Positions 1 to 9,006 are shown, counted from the first letter of the stretch. The stretch: DNA of 64,000 nt from Sphingobacterium micropteri (GCF_014692515.1 NZ_JACOIK010000008.1:124001-188000); one strand, 5' to 3'. Notes: a model not told the origin generated them from the sequence alone. Numbers and translations are program-made.

Positions 1-600
1 TGGTAAGAAACGAGCATATTTATTCAAAATCTCGCTTAGACGGCCTTCATTCAAAAACTCTTGCGATTCTTCGTTAATATGGAGAATGACATCGGTACCA
101 CGTTCGGTACGCGTACCTTCGCTTATCTCGTAAGAGGTACTACCATCACAGGTCCAGTGTGCTGGCTCCGCACCTTCTTGATGGGATAGCGATTGAATTT
201 CCACTTTATCGGCCACCATAAAAGCAGAATAGAAACCTAGACCAAAACGACCGATAATCTCGTTAGCATCGTTTGCTTCCTTAAATTTCTCCATAAACTC
301 TGTAGCACCTGAAAATGCTATCTGGTTAATGTATTTTTTGATCTCTTCCGCCGTCATGCCGATACCACGATCGGAGATGGTAATCGTTTTAGCATTTTCA
401 TCAAATTTCACGTCGATGGTCAGATCGCCCAACTCACCTTGAAACTGCCCCAAAGAAGATAATCTTTTTATTTTTTGAGAAGCATCAACAGCGTTGGAGA
501 CCAACTCACGTAAAAAAATCTCATTATCGGAATAAAGAAACTTTTTGATCACCGGAAAAATATTCTCGGTATGAATCGAAATACTACCTTTTTCTTGCAT
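1..600 (-). CDS. htpG: Molecular chaperone HtpG (Hsp90), N-terminal part
   Basis: The visible 200 codons are the ATP-binding GHKL domain of the bacterial Hsp90 chaperone HtpG, a cytosolic dimer that helps fold and remodel client proteins. The conserved block SDNEIFLRELVSNAVDA and the nucleotide-binding segments SDRGIGMT and GRFGLGFYSAFMV are all present. The ATG lies at 600-598 and the frame stays open to the window edge, so the middle and client-binding C-terminal domains lie outside. It is transcribed divergently from the SMP-30-type gene. I saw no CIRCE heat-shock operator upstream. Identity is secure; only the 3' end is missing. Confidence 0.97.
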   Translation of the reverse strand, partial: MQEKGSISIHTENIFPVIKKFLYSDNEIFLRELVSNAVDASQKIKRLSSLGQFQGELGDLTIDVKFDENAKTITISDRGIGMTAEEIKKYINQIAFSGATEFMEKFKEANDANEIIGRFGLGFYSAFMVADKVEIQSLSHQEGAEPAHWTCDGSTSYEISEGTRTERGTDVILHINEESQEFLNEGRLSEILNKYARFLP

Positions 601-753
601 ATATGTTTTAGTTTTTGTCTATAAAAAATCAAGAACAGTTTTATCAAGGAGTATTCCATTTATTTTTTTTAGGACAGGATGACAGTTATCGAAAGAAAAA
701 ATGTAATTTAGACAGTCGTGAAAATGGAAAAACAATTCGTAAAAGATGTACCT

Positions 754-1770
754 ATGATGAAGTCTACCTTTATTTCTTATATTTTGACAACAATATTCGC
801 CTGTAATACCCCGCAACAATCTGAACAGATGAGATACGAAACAATCGGCAGCGTAATACGCTATGATCTAACTTTAGATGCTATTATCGACAGCTCCGCA
901 AGGGCAGAAATTATTGCCGAAGGCTTCGAATGGAGTGAAGGACCATTATGGGTGGAAAGTGAGCAAATGTTATTGTTTTCGGATGTACCCACGAATACAA
1001 TTTACAAATGGACAGCAGAAACGGGAAGTGAAGTTTATCTAAAACCAAGTGGTGATACGGGTGACAATCCCAACCGACGTAAAGAGCCCGGTAGCAACGG
1101 TTTATTGTTGAACGACGCAGGAAACTTGGTGTTATGCCAACATGGTAACCGTCAGGTTGCCCGAATGGATGCTCCGTTGGCACAACCTCAAGCGACTTTC
1201 CAGACATTAGCCGATAAATATGCTGATAAACGTCTAAGCAGTCCGAATGATGCCGTGTACAATAAAACTGGTGAATTATTCTTCACAGATCCGCCATATG
1301 GACTGCCTACACAGCGTGATAATGATCCAGAAAAGGAAATACCTTTTAACGGCGTATATAAAGTAAGACAAAATGGCGAGGTCATATTGTTGACTGATCA
1401 GATTAGTAAACCCAATGGTATCGCATTCTTCCCGGATGGAAAAAAGTTGTTGATTGGTAATTCTGATCCTAACGCTGCGGATTGGTATATACTGGACTTG
1501 GTGGACACGATCGTGACGCCAAAATTATTTTACAGTGCGACGAACGAACGTGCAGGGTTGAAAGGATTACCGGACGGGCTTAAGATAGACAGCAAAGGGA
1601 CTGTTTATGCGAGTGGTCCAGGTGGTGTATGGATATTCAACAGCACGGGCAAAGTACTGGGTAAAATAGCATTGGATAATCCCGCTTCCAATGTGGCGCT
1701 ATCTGCCGATGAGAAAACGCTATATATTACAAATAGTGATAAGATTTTACGGGTGAAGTTGAAATACTAA
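754..1770 (+). CDS. SMP-30/gluconolactonase/LRE family protein, probable lipoprotein
   Basis: This is a six-bladed beta-propeller of the SMP-30/gluconolactonase family, whose members hydrolyse sugar lactones or related esters using a bound divalent metal. Family motifs are visible: FEWSEGPLW near the start (metal-binding Glu), PGSNGLLL, LSSPNDAVY and KPNGIAFFPDG. I start it at the ATG at 754 (or the next at 757), because that gives a short hydrophobic leader ending IFAC, a plausible lipobox. A GTG at 718 would only add a polar extension. If it is a lipoprotein it acts in the periplasm or at the outer membrane. The substrate cannot be read from the sequence. It stands alone, convergent with the small gene that follows. 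Confidence 0.85.
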   Translation: MMKSTFISYILTTIFACNTPQQSEQMRYETIGSVIRYDLTLDAIIDSSARAEIIAEGFEWSEGPLWVESEQMLLFSDVPTNTIYKWTAETGSEVYLKPSGDTGDNPNRRKEPGSNGLLLNDAGNLVLCQHGNRQVARMDAPLAQPQATFQTLADKYADKRLSSPNDAVYNKTGELFFTDPPYGLPTQRDNDPEKEIPFNGVYKVRQNGEVILLTDQISKPNGIAFFPDGKKLLIGNSDPNAADWYILDLVDTIVTPKLFYSATNERAGLKGLPDGLKIDSKGTVYASGPGGVWIFNSTGKVLGKIALDNPASNVALSADEKTLYITNSDKILRVKLKY

Positions 1771-1775
1771 ACCCG

Positions 1776-2009
1776 CTATACAAAAACACCAAAGCTTTTT
1801 TGCACCAACTGAGCCAGTTGATCAACAGGGATAGCAGGCTGTGGTCCATCCTTGGTCGTCCACTCTTTTGTAGCGGGATTAAACCCTAAAGTATAATGAA
1901 TATCCTCGTCCTCAACAACGGCAAAAAAATGCGTTTGAGGGTTGTATGTAACTTGGAAATTGATGGTCGTGCCGTTAACTTCCTGTGTAAATTCTCTACT
2001 TAAATTCAT
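1776..2009 (-). CDS. Small hypothetical protein, 77 aa
   Basis: I do not recognise a family. The protein is acidic, rich in aromatic and beta-forming residues, has no signal peptide or membrane segment, and looks like a small cytosolic beta-sheet fold (FQVTYNPQTHFFAVVEDED, then HYTLGFNPATKEW). It starts with ATG at 2009 and ends 6 bp from the convergent SMP-30-type gene. The DUF4256 gene on the same strand ends 46 bp upstream of it, so the two may share a transcript. Codon use looks normal for the window. I regard it as real because of its well-formed composition and tight packing. Confidence 0.65.
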   Translation of the reverse strand: MNLSREFTQEVNGTTINFQVTYNPQTHFFAVVEDEDIHYTLGFNPATKEWTTKDGPQPAIPVDQLAQLVQKSFGVFV

Positions 2010-2055
2010 AGCTCTCTATATATTAGTGACGCATAAAGATACTTAAAAAATAATA

Positions 2056-2619
2056 TCAAACCTGTAAAAGGCCCCGAAAACCACGGGCGCCGTAGTAGGA
2101 TTCCGCACCATTGTGGTAAATAAACACATGGCCATAACGCCAATCCCCGAAAATAGCACCGCCTTTTTTCCGGATTGCAGATGGCGTCAATACCCAGCTG
2201 GAAGTTTTCGTATCAAACTTTCCAAGCCTTTGTAAAGTGCGATACTGCTCTTCTGTTAAAAGATCGATACCCATTTCAGCAGCCATTCCTACCGCGCTAT
2301 GTTTGGGTTTATGTTCTTTTCTGGATTCCAGTGCTTCCGGATCATAACAGACGCTTCTTCGTCCCTTAGGACTTTCCGCCACACAATCACAAAAAACATA
2401 TTTATCTTTTTCTTTATCGTAACCAATTACATCCGGTTCACCGCCCGTTTCTTCCATTTGATGAAGCGACCAAAGCTTTTTTGGACTTGCCAGGAGTCTT
2501 TCCTGTATATTTGTCCAGTCCAAATCAGTATGACGATCTTTATTTTTTTCAAATCGGGTTTTCAAGACATCAAGAAGCTCGTCTATTTGTGCTTGGGGCA
2601 GTTTTGTTTTGTTACTCAT
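2056..2619 (-). CDS. DUF4256 domain-containing protein
   Basis: The whole 187-residue length matches the DUF4256 family, a cytosolic family of unknown function common in Bacteroidota and Firmicutes. Recognisable features are the N-terminal LLDVLKTRFEKNKDRH, the central VFCDCVAESPKGRRSVCYD with three cysteines, and the C-terminal GGAIFGDWRYGHVFIYHNGAESYYGARGFR, which contains family-typical W, R, H and Y residues. No signal peptide is present. It is transcribed away from trxA with the trxA terminator in between, so it has its own promoter. I infer no function. Confidence 0.85.
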   Translation of the reverse strand: MSNKTKLPQAQIDELLDVLKTRFEKNKDRHTDLDWTNIQERLLASPKKLWSLHQMEETGGEPDVIGYDKEKDKYVFCDCVAESPKGRRSVCYDPEALESRKEHKPKHSAVGMAAEMGIDLLTEEQYRTLQRLGKFDTKTSSWVLTPSAIRKKGGAIFGDWRYGHVFIYHNGAESYYGARGFRGLLQV

Positions 2620-2682
2620 GGTATAGCACTGTTTCGTTGAAAAAACGAATATACAATAAATCTGTTTTATGCGAAGATAAAA

Positions 2683-2712
2683 AAAGCCGGTCTTCCTATA
2701 AAAGCCGGCTTT
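2683..2712 (-). terminator. Intrinsic terminator of trxA
   Basis: Arms AAAGCCGG (2683-2690) and CCGGCTTT (2705-2712) form a perfect 8-bp stem with a 14-nt loop. Read on the minus strand it is followed by a run of T (plus-strand A at 2679-2685), which suits termination of trxA about 20 bp after its stop codon. Confidence 0.85.
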
Positions 2713-2733
2713 AAAACTTTTTTAATGTACTTC

Positions 2734-3051
2734 TTAGAGTTGCTTACTTAACTTCTCTACCAAAACAGATTTTGGCACTGCGCCAATCTGTTTGTCGACA
2801 ATTTCACCGTTTTTGAAGAACAACAACGCTGGGATATTGCGAATACCATACTTAACGGAAATATCAGGATTATTATCCACATTCACTTTTCCCACTATTG
2901 CTTTTCCGTCATATTCTGTTGCGATTTCATCTACTATAGGACCAACCATACGGCAAGGACCACACCATTCTGCCCAAAAATCAATTAAAACTGGTTTGTC
3001 TGATTTAAGAACAAGCTCTTCAAAATTGCTGTCTGTAATTTCTAATGCCAT
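2734..3051 (-). CDS. trxA: Thioredoxin
   Basis: A 105-residue thioredoxin, the small cytosolic disulfide reductase that keeps ribonucleotide reductase, peroxiredoxins and other proteins reduced using electrons from thioredoxin reductase. The active site is FWAEWCGPCRM with Cys30 and Cys33. The cis-proline loop IRNIPALLFF and the family end GAVPKSVLVEKL are also present. Its length is normal and there is no leader peptide. It is a single gene with its own -7 element upstream (3088-3095) and an intrinsic terminator downstream. Confidence 0.97.
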   Translation of the reverse strand: MALEITDSNFEELVLKSDKPVLIDFWAEWCGPCRMVGPIVDEIATEYDGKAIVGKVNVDNNPDISVKYGIRNIPALLFFKNGEIVDKQIGAVPKSVLVEKLSKQL

Positions 3052-3087
3052 AATATTTAATTTTTCTGATTTCTATAACCTAATAAA

Positions 3088-3095
3088 CAAAGATA
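3088..3095 (-). promoter_or_regulatory. Bacteroidota -7 element for trxA
   Basis: Read on the minus strand this is TATCTTTG, an exact match to TAnnTTTG, 36 bp before the trxA ATG. No clear TTG at the -33 position is visible. Confidence 0.5.
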
Positions 3096-3148
3096 GAAAT
3101 TTGACTATAGATAATCGTCATTCCCTCTTCACAAATTTTTATAGCCTA

Positions 3149-6100
3149 TCAATTTAATTTATAGCGCACGCCTTCAAATTTATCAAATCCTTCCAAAAAA
3201 TCATTTGTTAAGTGTATTTTCAACGATTTGGCAGGCATTTCAATAGCAAGCTCATCCTGCATATCTAAGATTTTGAACTTCAACTGACAATTAGACTCTA
3301 CCCCTTCCTCCTTTGTAGATTCAACCAACCTATACATTTGTTGGACAAACTGATCATTCAATACATGCAGCGGGCATTCGATCGTAAACGATTTCGCCAT
3401 TTTATCCCGTAAATCGGAAAGTAGTTGGATATTTTTTAACTCAAAGCCCCAATTACCTGCCTGCCTAAATCGCTCTTGTACCAATCCTCTGATCTGGACA
3501 AAGAACCCTTCCTGTAGATATCCTCGGAATTTGACGTAATCTTCGCCAAACACCATAATCTCAAAGGATTCACTATAATCTTCTATAATAAACGAACCAA
3601 ACGGTTTGCCGGATTTTGCGACTCTATGATTAGCGACGGCGATAATACCACCAACAACCACCTCCTTATTTTTAATTCGGTTAAACTCCAACAATACTTC
3701 TTCCTCTACTTCACTTGCTTTGACCTTGTTTATCAATTGGAGATCGATTACTTTATTGTGGCAAAAATGCTTGATCTCAAACTTATAGTTATCCAGCGGA
3801 TGGCTTGTTAAATAGATACCAATAACATCTTTTTCATATTTAAGCTTTTCGATAAGCCCCCAAGCATGGCAAGGCGCCAATACCGGTTCGGGTAGTTCGG
3901 TTGCTGCGGATCCACCAAAGAGACTTGCTTGTGCCGAATTTTCGTTTTCTTTTATCCGATGCCCATACTTAATCGCTTTTTCCAATCCCGTGGAGTTATC
4001 ACCGTCTACATGAAAATACTGCGCCCGATGGGTATTGGTAAAACTATCAAAACCACCGGCGTAGGCTAAACTTTCAAATGCTTTCTTATTTGCGGCACGC
4101 AGATCTACGCGTTTGGCAAGGTCGAACACAGATTTATACTTACCATCTTTTTCGCGTGTTTGAACAATGGTGTCCACCGCTCCAGCACCTACACCTTTCA
4201 CCGCCCCCATTCCGAAACGAATCGCTCCCTGGTCGTTCACCGTAAATTTATAATACGACTCGTTCACATCCGGACCAAGTACCTGCAACCCCATCCGTCG
4301 ACATTCTTCCATAAAGAATGTCACCGTTTTGATATCGTTCATGTTGTTGGATAACACCGCTGCCATATATTCCGCCGGATAATGGGCTTTAAGATAGGCC
4401 GTTTGATACGCTACCCAAGCGTAACAGGTAGAGTGTGATTTATTGAAGGCATAAGATGCAAAGGCCTCCCAGTCTGTCCATATTTTTTCCAGTGTTTTCG
4501 CATTGTGCCCATTTGCAGCTGCCTGCTCCACAAACTTTGGCTTCATCTTATCCAAAACGGCTTTCTGCTTCTTACCCATCGCCTTCCGCAAAACGTCCGC
4601 ATCACCCTTAGAAAAGCCTGCCAACTTTTGCGACAGAAGCATCACTTGCTCCTGATAAACGGTGATACCATACGTTTCCTGTAGGTACTCTTCACACGCT
4701 TCCAAATCATAGGTAATAGGCTCTATCCCGTGTTTTCGTTTAACGAAAGACGGAATATATTCCATCGGCCCCGGACGGTATAACGCGTTCATTGCAATCA
4801 AGTCGGCAAATACCGTGGGTTTCAACTCTTTCATGTACTTCTGCATTCCCGGAGATTCGTATTGGAACACACCAACTGTCTCTCCACGTTGGAACAGCTC
4901 ATACGTCAACAAATCATCAATCGGGAATTTATCCGGATCAAGTTCAACACCATGACGTAATTTCACGTTGGCAACAGTATCCTTAATCAGCGTAAGGGTC
5001 TTTAGTCCCAAGAAGTCCATCTTCAATAAACCGGCACTCTCTACCACCGAGTTATCAAATTGTGTAACGTACAGATCAGAGTCTTTTGCCAGCGATACGG
5101 GAACAAACTTGGTGATATCGTCGGGTGTGATGATTACGCCACAAGCGTGAATTCCCGTGTTCCGCATCGAACCCTCCAAAACACGGGCCTGCTTGATAGT
5201 TTCTGCTTCCAATCCTGCGCCATCAGCCAATGATTTTAAACGGTTGACGGCTTCTAGTTCTTCCGAGCGCAACACTTCTTTCATCGCCTTCTCATCCATC
5301 GAGAAAATCTTGTTCAGCTTGAGATTGGGAATAAGTTTTGCAATCTCATTGGCATCTTGCAGCGGTAAATCAAGCACACGTGCCGTATCCCGGATAGAAG
5401 ACTTCGCCGCCATCGTACCGTATGTGATGATTTGCGCAACCTGTGACGCACCGTATTTATCGATAACGTATTGCATGACACGGCTTCGTCCCTCATCGTC
5501 AAAGTCGATATCAATATCGGGCATGGAAACACGGTCGGGATTCAAGAAGCGCTCAAAAAGCAAGTCGTATGCGATAGGATCTAAATTGGTAATTTTCAAA
5601 CAATAGGCCACAGCTGAACCGGCGGCTGAACCACGACCTGGTCCTACCGACACGCCCATTTTCCGGGCAGCAGCAATAAAATCATGTACAATAAGGAAAT
5701 AGCCCGGATACCCTGTTCTTTCGATCGTTTCCAACTCGAAATCCAAACGTTCCCGAATACTATCCGTTATCTCTTCATAACGTTCTTTCGCACCTTCATA
5801 TGTCAAATGGCGTAGGTATGCATTTTCACCGCGCTTCCCACCATCCAAGTCGTCCTCCGCGTGTTGAAACTTCTCCGGAATGATAAATTTGGGCAAGAGG
5901 ACGTCTCTGTTTAAAGAATAAACCTCAATTTTATCTAAAATCTCCTGTATATTGACAATGGCATCTGGAACATCAGCAAAAACTTGCTTCATCTCCGCAG
6001 CCGACTTAAAATAGTACTCCTGATTGGGTAACCCGAACCGAAAGCCACGTCCTCTCCCTTTTGGTGTTGATAATTTTTCGCCATCCTTCACACAAAGTAA

Positions 6101-7573
6101 AATGTCGTGCGCATGCGCATTGTCTTTGCTGACGTAATAGGTATTATTCGTCGCAATCAGCTTAACATTATGTTTTCGGGCTAATTGGATAAGTGTTTGA
6201 TTGACGCGATCTTCATCTTCCTGCCCATGGCGCATCAGTTCAATATAGAAATTATCTTCAAACTGTTCCTTCCACCACAGCAAAGCCTCTTCCGCCTGCG
6301 TTTCACCAATGTTCAGTACTTTGCTAGGTATCTCGCCATACAAGTTACCAGAGAGCACCATAATGTCTTCTTTATACTGCTCAATTACGGATCTGTCAAT
6401 ACGAGGAACATAATAGAATCCTTCTGTATAGGCAATCGATGCCATCTTTGCCAGGTTATGATACCCTTTTAAATTCTTTGCCAAGAAGACAACCTGATAA
6501 CCGTTATCTTTTCTTGATTTATCTGTTCTGTTTTCACAAACATAAAACTCACACCCCACGATGGGTTTAATTGCTCGACCTATCGGTGACTCTCCACGTT
6601 CTAATGCTTCCGCATTTTTTGCCTCAATTTCCTTATTATACCCAAGTACTCTATTCACAAAATGAAAAGCCCCCATCATATTACCGTGGTCGGTAAGGGC
6701 CACTGCCGGCATATTCGCCTTTGCTGCGGCTTCTACTAATGCTGGGATAGAGATGGTCGACTGCAATACGGAAAACTGCGAATGGTTATGCAAATGGGCA
6801 AATTCCGCGTCCTCCAGCGCTTTCTTCAGTTCTTCGTCTATAACCGTGGTAGGCTCATCTGTCTTTTGCGCAGCACGAATAGCATCTGATGCGGCTTTTA
6901 GATTGATATGTTTTAACCCTACAGAAGCAATGGTATCGGGGTTATGTTGTCTAAATTCAACAAAATACCCCGTGTCTACTTGTAGTTCTTCCAGTGTAAA
7001 AACTTCCCGTCTAACGAGCTCAAAAAAACAACGCGTTGTTGCTTCCACATCGGCGGTAGCATTATGCGCTTCGGCAAATGGAACACCAAATAAGTAGTTA
7101 TGAAGTTCGGTAAGGTTTGGTAGTTTATAACGTCCACCGCGTCCGCCCGGAAGTTTCAGCAATTCGGCCGTAACCTCTGTACACGTGTCCAATATAGGCA
7201 TACTTGCTAAAGGAGAGTTGACCTCGTAACGATAGAGTTCACTTCCCATAATATTGATATCAAACCCTATATTCTGTCCGACGACAAACTTAGCCTTTGC
7301 TAACGCCGTGTTAAATTTGTCCAATACATCGACTAGCGGGACACCTTCATTTTCGGCTAACTCCGTGGAAATACCATGAATCTTTTCGGAATCGTATGGA
7401 ATGTTAAAGCCATCCGGTTTAATCAAATAGTCCTGATGCTCTATGAGGTTCCCCATTTCATCATGTAGCTGCCATGCTATCTGTATACAGCGCGGCCAGT
7501 TATCCGTATCTGTAATGGGTGCATCCCAACGCTTCGGTAAACCTGTAGTCTCGGTATCAAAAATTATATACAT
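3149..7573 (-). CDS. dnaE: DNA polymerase III alpha subunit with N-terminal proofreading exonuclease
   Basis: The catalytic subunit of the replicative polymerase, here a single 1474-residue chain with its own 3'-5' exonuclease. Residues 1-200 form a DEDDh exonuclease: D6/E8 in FDTETTG, D105 in GQNIGFD, H170 and D175 in AHNATADVE. The PHP domain begins near 260 with HLHNHSQFS. The polymerase core has the GRGSAAGSAVAY loop and the catalytic MPDIDIDFDD (Asp686 and Asp688). The C-terminus carries an OB fold around the VVGGIIAVANHRVAKSGKPFG segment. E. coli DnaE is about 1160 residues; the extra length is the exonuclease. The PHP site has Gln271 where metal-binding PHP domains have Asp, so it may be inactive. 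I start at the ATG at 7573 rather than the TTG one codon earlier. Confidence 0.95.
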   Translation of the reverse strand: MYIIFDTETTGLPKRWDAPITDTDNWPRCIQIAWQLHDEMGNLIEHQDYLIKPDGFNIPYDSEKIHGISTELAENEGVPLVDVLDKFNTALAKAKFVVGQNIGFDINIMGSELYRYEVNSPLASMPILDTCTEVTAELLKLPGGRGGRYKLPNLTELHNYLFGVPFAEAHNATADVEATTRCFFELVRREVFTLEELQVDTGYFVEFRQHNPDTIASVGLKHINLKAASDAIRAAQKTDEPTTVIDEELKKALEDAEFAHLHNHSQFSVLQSTISIPALVEAAAKANMPAVALTDHGNMMGAFHFVNRVLGYNKEIEAKNAEALERGESPIGRAIKPIVGCEFYVCENRTDKSRKDNGYQVVFLAKNLKGYHNLAKMASIAYTEGFYYVPRIDRSVIEQYKEDIMVLSGNLYGEIPSKVLNIGETQAEEALLWWKEQFEDNFYIELMRHGQEDEDRVNQTLIQLARKHNVKLIATNNTYYVSKDNAHAHDILLCVKDGEKLSTPKGRGRGFRFGLPNQEYYFKSAAEMKQVFADVPDAIVNIQEILDKIEVYSLNRDVLLPKFIIPEKFQHAEDDLDGGKRGENAYLRHLTYEGAKERYEEITDSIRERLDFELETIERTGYPGYFLIVHDFIAAARKMGVSVGPGRGSAAGSAVAYCLKITNLDPIAYDLLFERFLNPDRVSMPDIDIDFDDEGRSRVMQYVIDKYGASQVAQIITYGTMAAKSSIRDTARVLDLPLQDANEIAKLIPNLKLNKIFSMDEKAMKEVLRSEELEAVNRLKSLADGAGLEAETIKQARVLEGSMRNTGIHACGVIITPDDITKFVPVSLAKDSDLYVTQFDNSVVESAGLLKMDFLGLKTLTLIKDTVANVKLRHGVELDPDKFPIDDLLTYELFQRGETVGVFQYESPGMQKYMKELKPTVFADLIAMNALYRPGPMEYIPSFVKRKHGIEPITYDLEACEEYLQETYGITVYQEQVMLLSQKLAGFSKGDADVLRKAMGKKQKAVLDKMKPKFVEQAAANGHNAKTLEKIWTDWEAFASYAFNKSHSTCYAWVAYQTAYLKAHYPAEYMAAVLSNNMNDIKTVTFFMEECRRMGLQVLGPDVNESYYKFTVNDQGAIRFGMGAVKGVGAGAVDTIVQTREKDGKYKSVFDLAKRVDLRAANKKAFESLAYAGGFDSFTNTHRAQYFHVDGDNSTGLEKAIKYGHRIKENENSAQASLFGGSAATELPEPVLAPCHAWGLIEKLKYEKDVIGIYLTSHPLDNYKFEIKHFCHNKVIDLQLINKVKASEVEEEVLLEFNRIKNKEVVVGGIIAVANHRVAKSGKPFGSFIIEDYSESFEIMVFGEDYVKFRGYLQEGFFVQIRGLVQERFRQAGNWGFELKNIQLLSDLRDKMAKSFTIECPLHVLNDQFVQQMYRLVESTKEEGVESNCQLKFKILDMQDELAIEMPAKSLKIHLTNDFLEGFDKFEGVRYKLN

Positions 7574-7688
7574 CAAATTCCCTTTCTCTTCTCCACAAAA
7601 TTAAAAAATAAAGATACGGAATGGAGGTGTTTGGAAACAAAACATTTTCCTTATTTTGTATTGGAATGTAATTTGATAAAGATAAATC

Positions 7689-8249
7689 ATGATGAAATTT
7701 TTAAAAATAGTATTTATTATTGTTATTCTGATTGTTATCGGCTGGTTCTTGCTGGTGCGATTTGGTAATAGGCCAACATCGGAAAGCAAACATCAATTAT
7801 TGATCGAGCGCATTGAGGCAATGGGTAAGCTGGAGTTAGTGAAATATCGGTTCAGCGATGTATTGGAACACAAAAACATCAGTGCCTATTTACCGGATGC
7901 AAGCGTTTTGCTCATTGTTAAAGCCGACGCTGTGGGATGTGTGGACTTGACAAAACTCTCTCCACAAGATATAGAAGTAATAGACGATTCAGTCTCTATA
8001 CGACTGCCAGCCCCCGAGATCTGTTACGTTAAAATAGATCACGAGGCTTCAAAAGTATATGATACGAAAATGGCATTCTTCCGAGAAGCCACACTGGTCG
8101 ACGAGGCTTTTAAAAGTGCCGAGAAGGAAGTTTATAAAGAAGTACGAAATTCAGATATTTTAACCCAGACAAAAGAAAACGCGATCCATGTATTTAGGCC
8201 TTTACTGGAGGGATTGGGTTTTTCTAAAATAAACGTGCATTTTGAATAA
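7689..8249 (+). CDS. DUF4230 domain-containing membrane-anchored protein
   Basis: A 186-residue protein of the DUF4230 family, whose function is unknown. Residues 4-24 form one strongly hydrophobic helix after a short basic start, so the protein is anchored in the inner membrane with the rest probably periplasmic. The body contains the family pattern ELVKYRFSDV, then a stretch of beta strands (SVLLIVKADAVGCVDL), then IRLPAPEI and a C-terminal helical region ending in GFSKINVHFE. It is divergent from dnaE and followed by a terminator, so it is probably a single-gene transcript. Confidence 0.85.
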   Translation: MMKFLKIVFIIVILIVIGWFLLVRFGNRPTSESKHQLLIERIEAMGKLELVKYRFSDVLEHKNISAYLPDASVLLIVKADAVGCVDLTKLSPQDIEVIDDSVSIRLPAPEICYVKIDHEASKVYDTKMAFFREATLVDEAFKSAEKEVYKEVRNSDILTQTKENAIHVFRPLLEGLGFSKINVHFE

Positions 8250-8366
8250 TTACGAAGACCGCCTTGAACGTTAAAAAATGTTAAATGGTCGATTTTAGAT
8301 AATAGTTTACCCTCGTTGGCGTTATAAGAGTATAATTTCATAATTTAGGTTAATAATTGGTTTGGT

Positions 8367-8397
8367 AAAATCCTGAGGTTCCCCGCTTCAGGATTTT
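8367..8397 (+). terminator. Intrinsic terminator, probably bidirectional
   Basis: AAAATCCTGA (8367-8376) and TCAGGATTTT (8388-8397) form a perfect 10-bp stem with an 11-nt loop. There are T residues on the 3' side and A residues on the 5' side, so it can stop transcription from both directions. It lies about 120 bp after the DUF4230 gene. Confidence 0.8.
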
Positions 8398-8442
8398 TCA
8401 TTTTACAGGGTAATCCGATAAAACATATTCTCTCAAAACATA

Positions 8443-8508
8443 CTAAAAAAAGAAGACCTCCATCCGGGCGGATAGAGGCCTCACTAACCAATTATAACTT
8501 GCCGCCAT
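8443..8508 (-). CDS. Candidate 21-residue peptide ending inside a terminator
   Basis: An ATG at 8508 opens a 21-codon frame (MAASYNWLVRPLSARMEVFF plus one Phe) that closes with TAG at 8443-8445, within the T-run of the minus-strand terminator. The second half of the frame is the terminator stem itself. Leader peptides that end in attenuators look like this, but no gene follows on this strand before the DUF4230 gene, which points the other way. It may instead be chance reading through a 3' UTR or small RNA. Translation is unproven. Confidence 0.25.
   Translation of the reverse strand: MAASYNWLVRPLSARMEVFFF
8444..8480 (-). terminator. Strong minus-strand intrinsic terminator
   Basis: On the minus strand the arms 8480-8470 and 8465-8455 pair over 11 bp with a 4-nt loop, using two G-U pairs, and run straight into a T-rich tract (8454-8444). 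On the plus strand the two G-U pairs become A-C mismatches, so the structure is built for minus-strand RNA. It ends either the zinc-ribbon transcript or a separate small RNA. Confidence 0.8.
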
Positions 8509-8617
8509 GCTCTAGCGGACTGAATTATGAAACGCTAAGATAAAAAGAAAATCCATCTATGCAAAATAATTCATCTATTTTATCTACTTCGAATTTTCGT
8601 CCTAAAACTATTTTTTC

Positions 8618-8986
8618 TTAGATTTTCTCCGTTATCTTTTGCCGGACGACAAGAAACCGTTCCCCACCCAACGGTAAGTAACCATATTCATAAACAAAAA
8701 AGTAAATCTGTCCTTTTGCCGTGGTAAGCTGACTGGTGTAAAAATCGAAATCCAGTCCTTTAGACAACAGCATTTCGCGTGATACTTTCTGCATTTTTTC
8801 ATTGCCTAGTATTTCACTCAGAACTCGCCGATTTCGTTTTAATATATCATTGATTTTTCGCACAAAACGATTGGGAACACTATTTCGATTATTGTTGTAA
8901 GCATTCCGGCAGCCGTCATCGCAATAGCGCTTATCCGACCGTCCTACAACAGGCTCACCACAAGCCAAACACATACGTTTCTTCAT
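8618..8986 (-). CDS. Zinc-ribbon protein of unknown function
   Basis: A 122-residue cytosolic protein. Residues 1-30 hold a CxxC...CxxxC zinc-ribbon (CLACGEP, then RYCDDGCRNAYNNNRN), followed by a basic helix (RKINDILKRNRRVLSEIL) and a C-terminal aromatic segment IYFFVYEYGYLPLGGERFLVVRQK. The basic stretch after the ribbon suggests nucleic-acid binding, but that is inference. It is divergent from ssb, and the 187 bp between them contain an array of 10-bp repeats that may regulate both genes. It ends about 140 bp before a strong terminator. Confidence 0.75.
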   Translation of the reverse strand: MKKRMCLACGEPVVGRSDKRYCDDGCRNAYNNNRNSVPNRFVRKINDILKRNRRVLSEILGNEKMQKVSREMLLSKGLDFDFYTSQLTTAKGQIYFFVYEYGYLPLGGERFLVVRQKITEKI

Positions 8987-9006
8987 ATTTCACATAATTC
9001 TTTTAC

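Larger units (their letters stand above)
8250..8617. other. 368-bp intergenic region with two terminators and a structured minus-strand RNA candidate
   Basis: No conventional gene lies here. It holds the terminator of the DUF4230 gene (8367-8397), a second, minus-strand-specific terminator (8444-8480) and, between that and the zinc-ribbon gene, about 130 nt of sequence with a small stem (TAGCG/CGCTA at about 8513-8537) and a 21-codon reading frame. The region could be the 3' UTR of the zinc-ribbon gene or an independent small RNA. Confidence 0.5.

Noticed and set aside
601..717. CIRCE heat-shock operator upstream of htpG
   Set aside because: No inverted repeat matching the CIRCE consensus was found between htpG and its neighbour.
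8443..8508. Attenuator for a biosynthetic gene
   Set aside because: No minus-strand gene lies downstream before the oppositely oriented DUF4230 gene.
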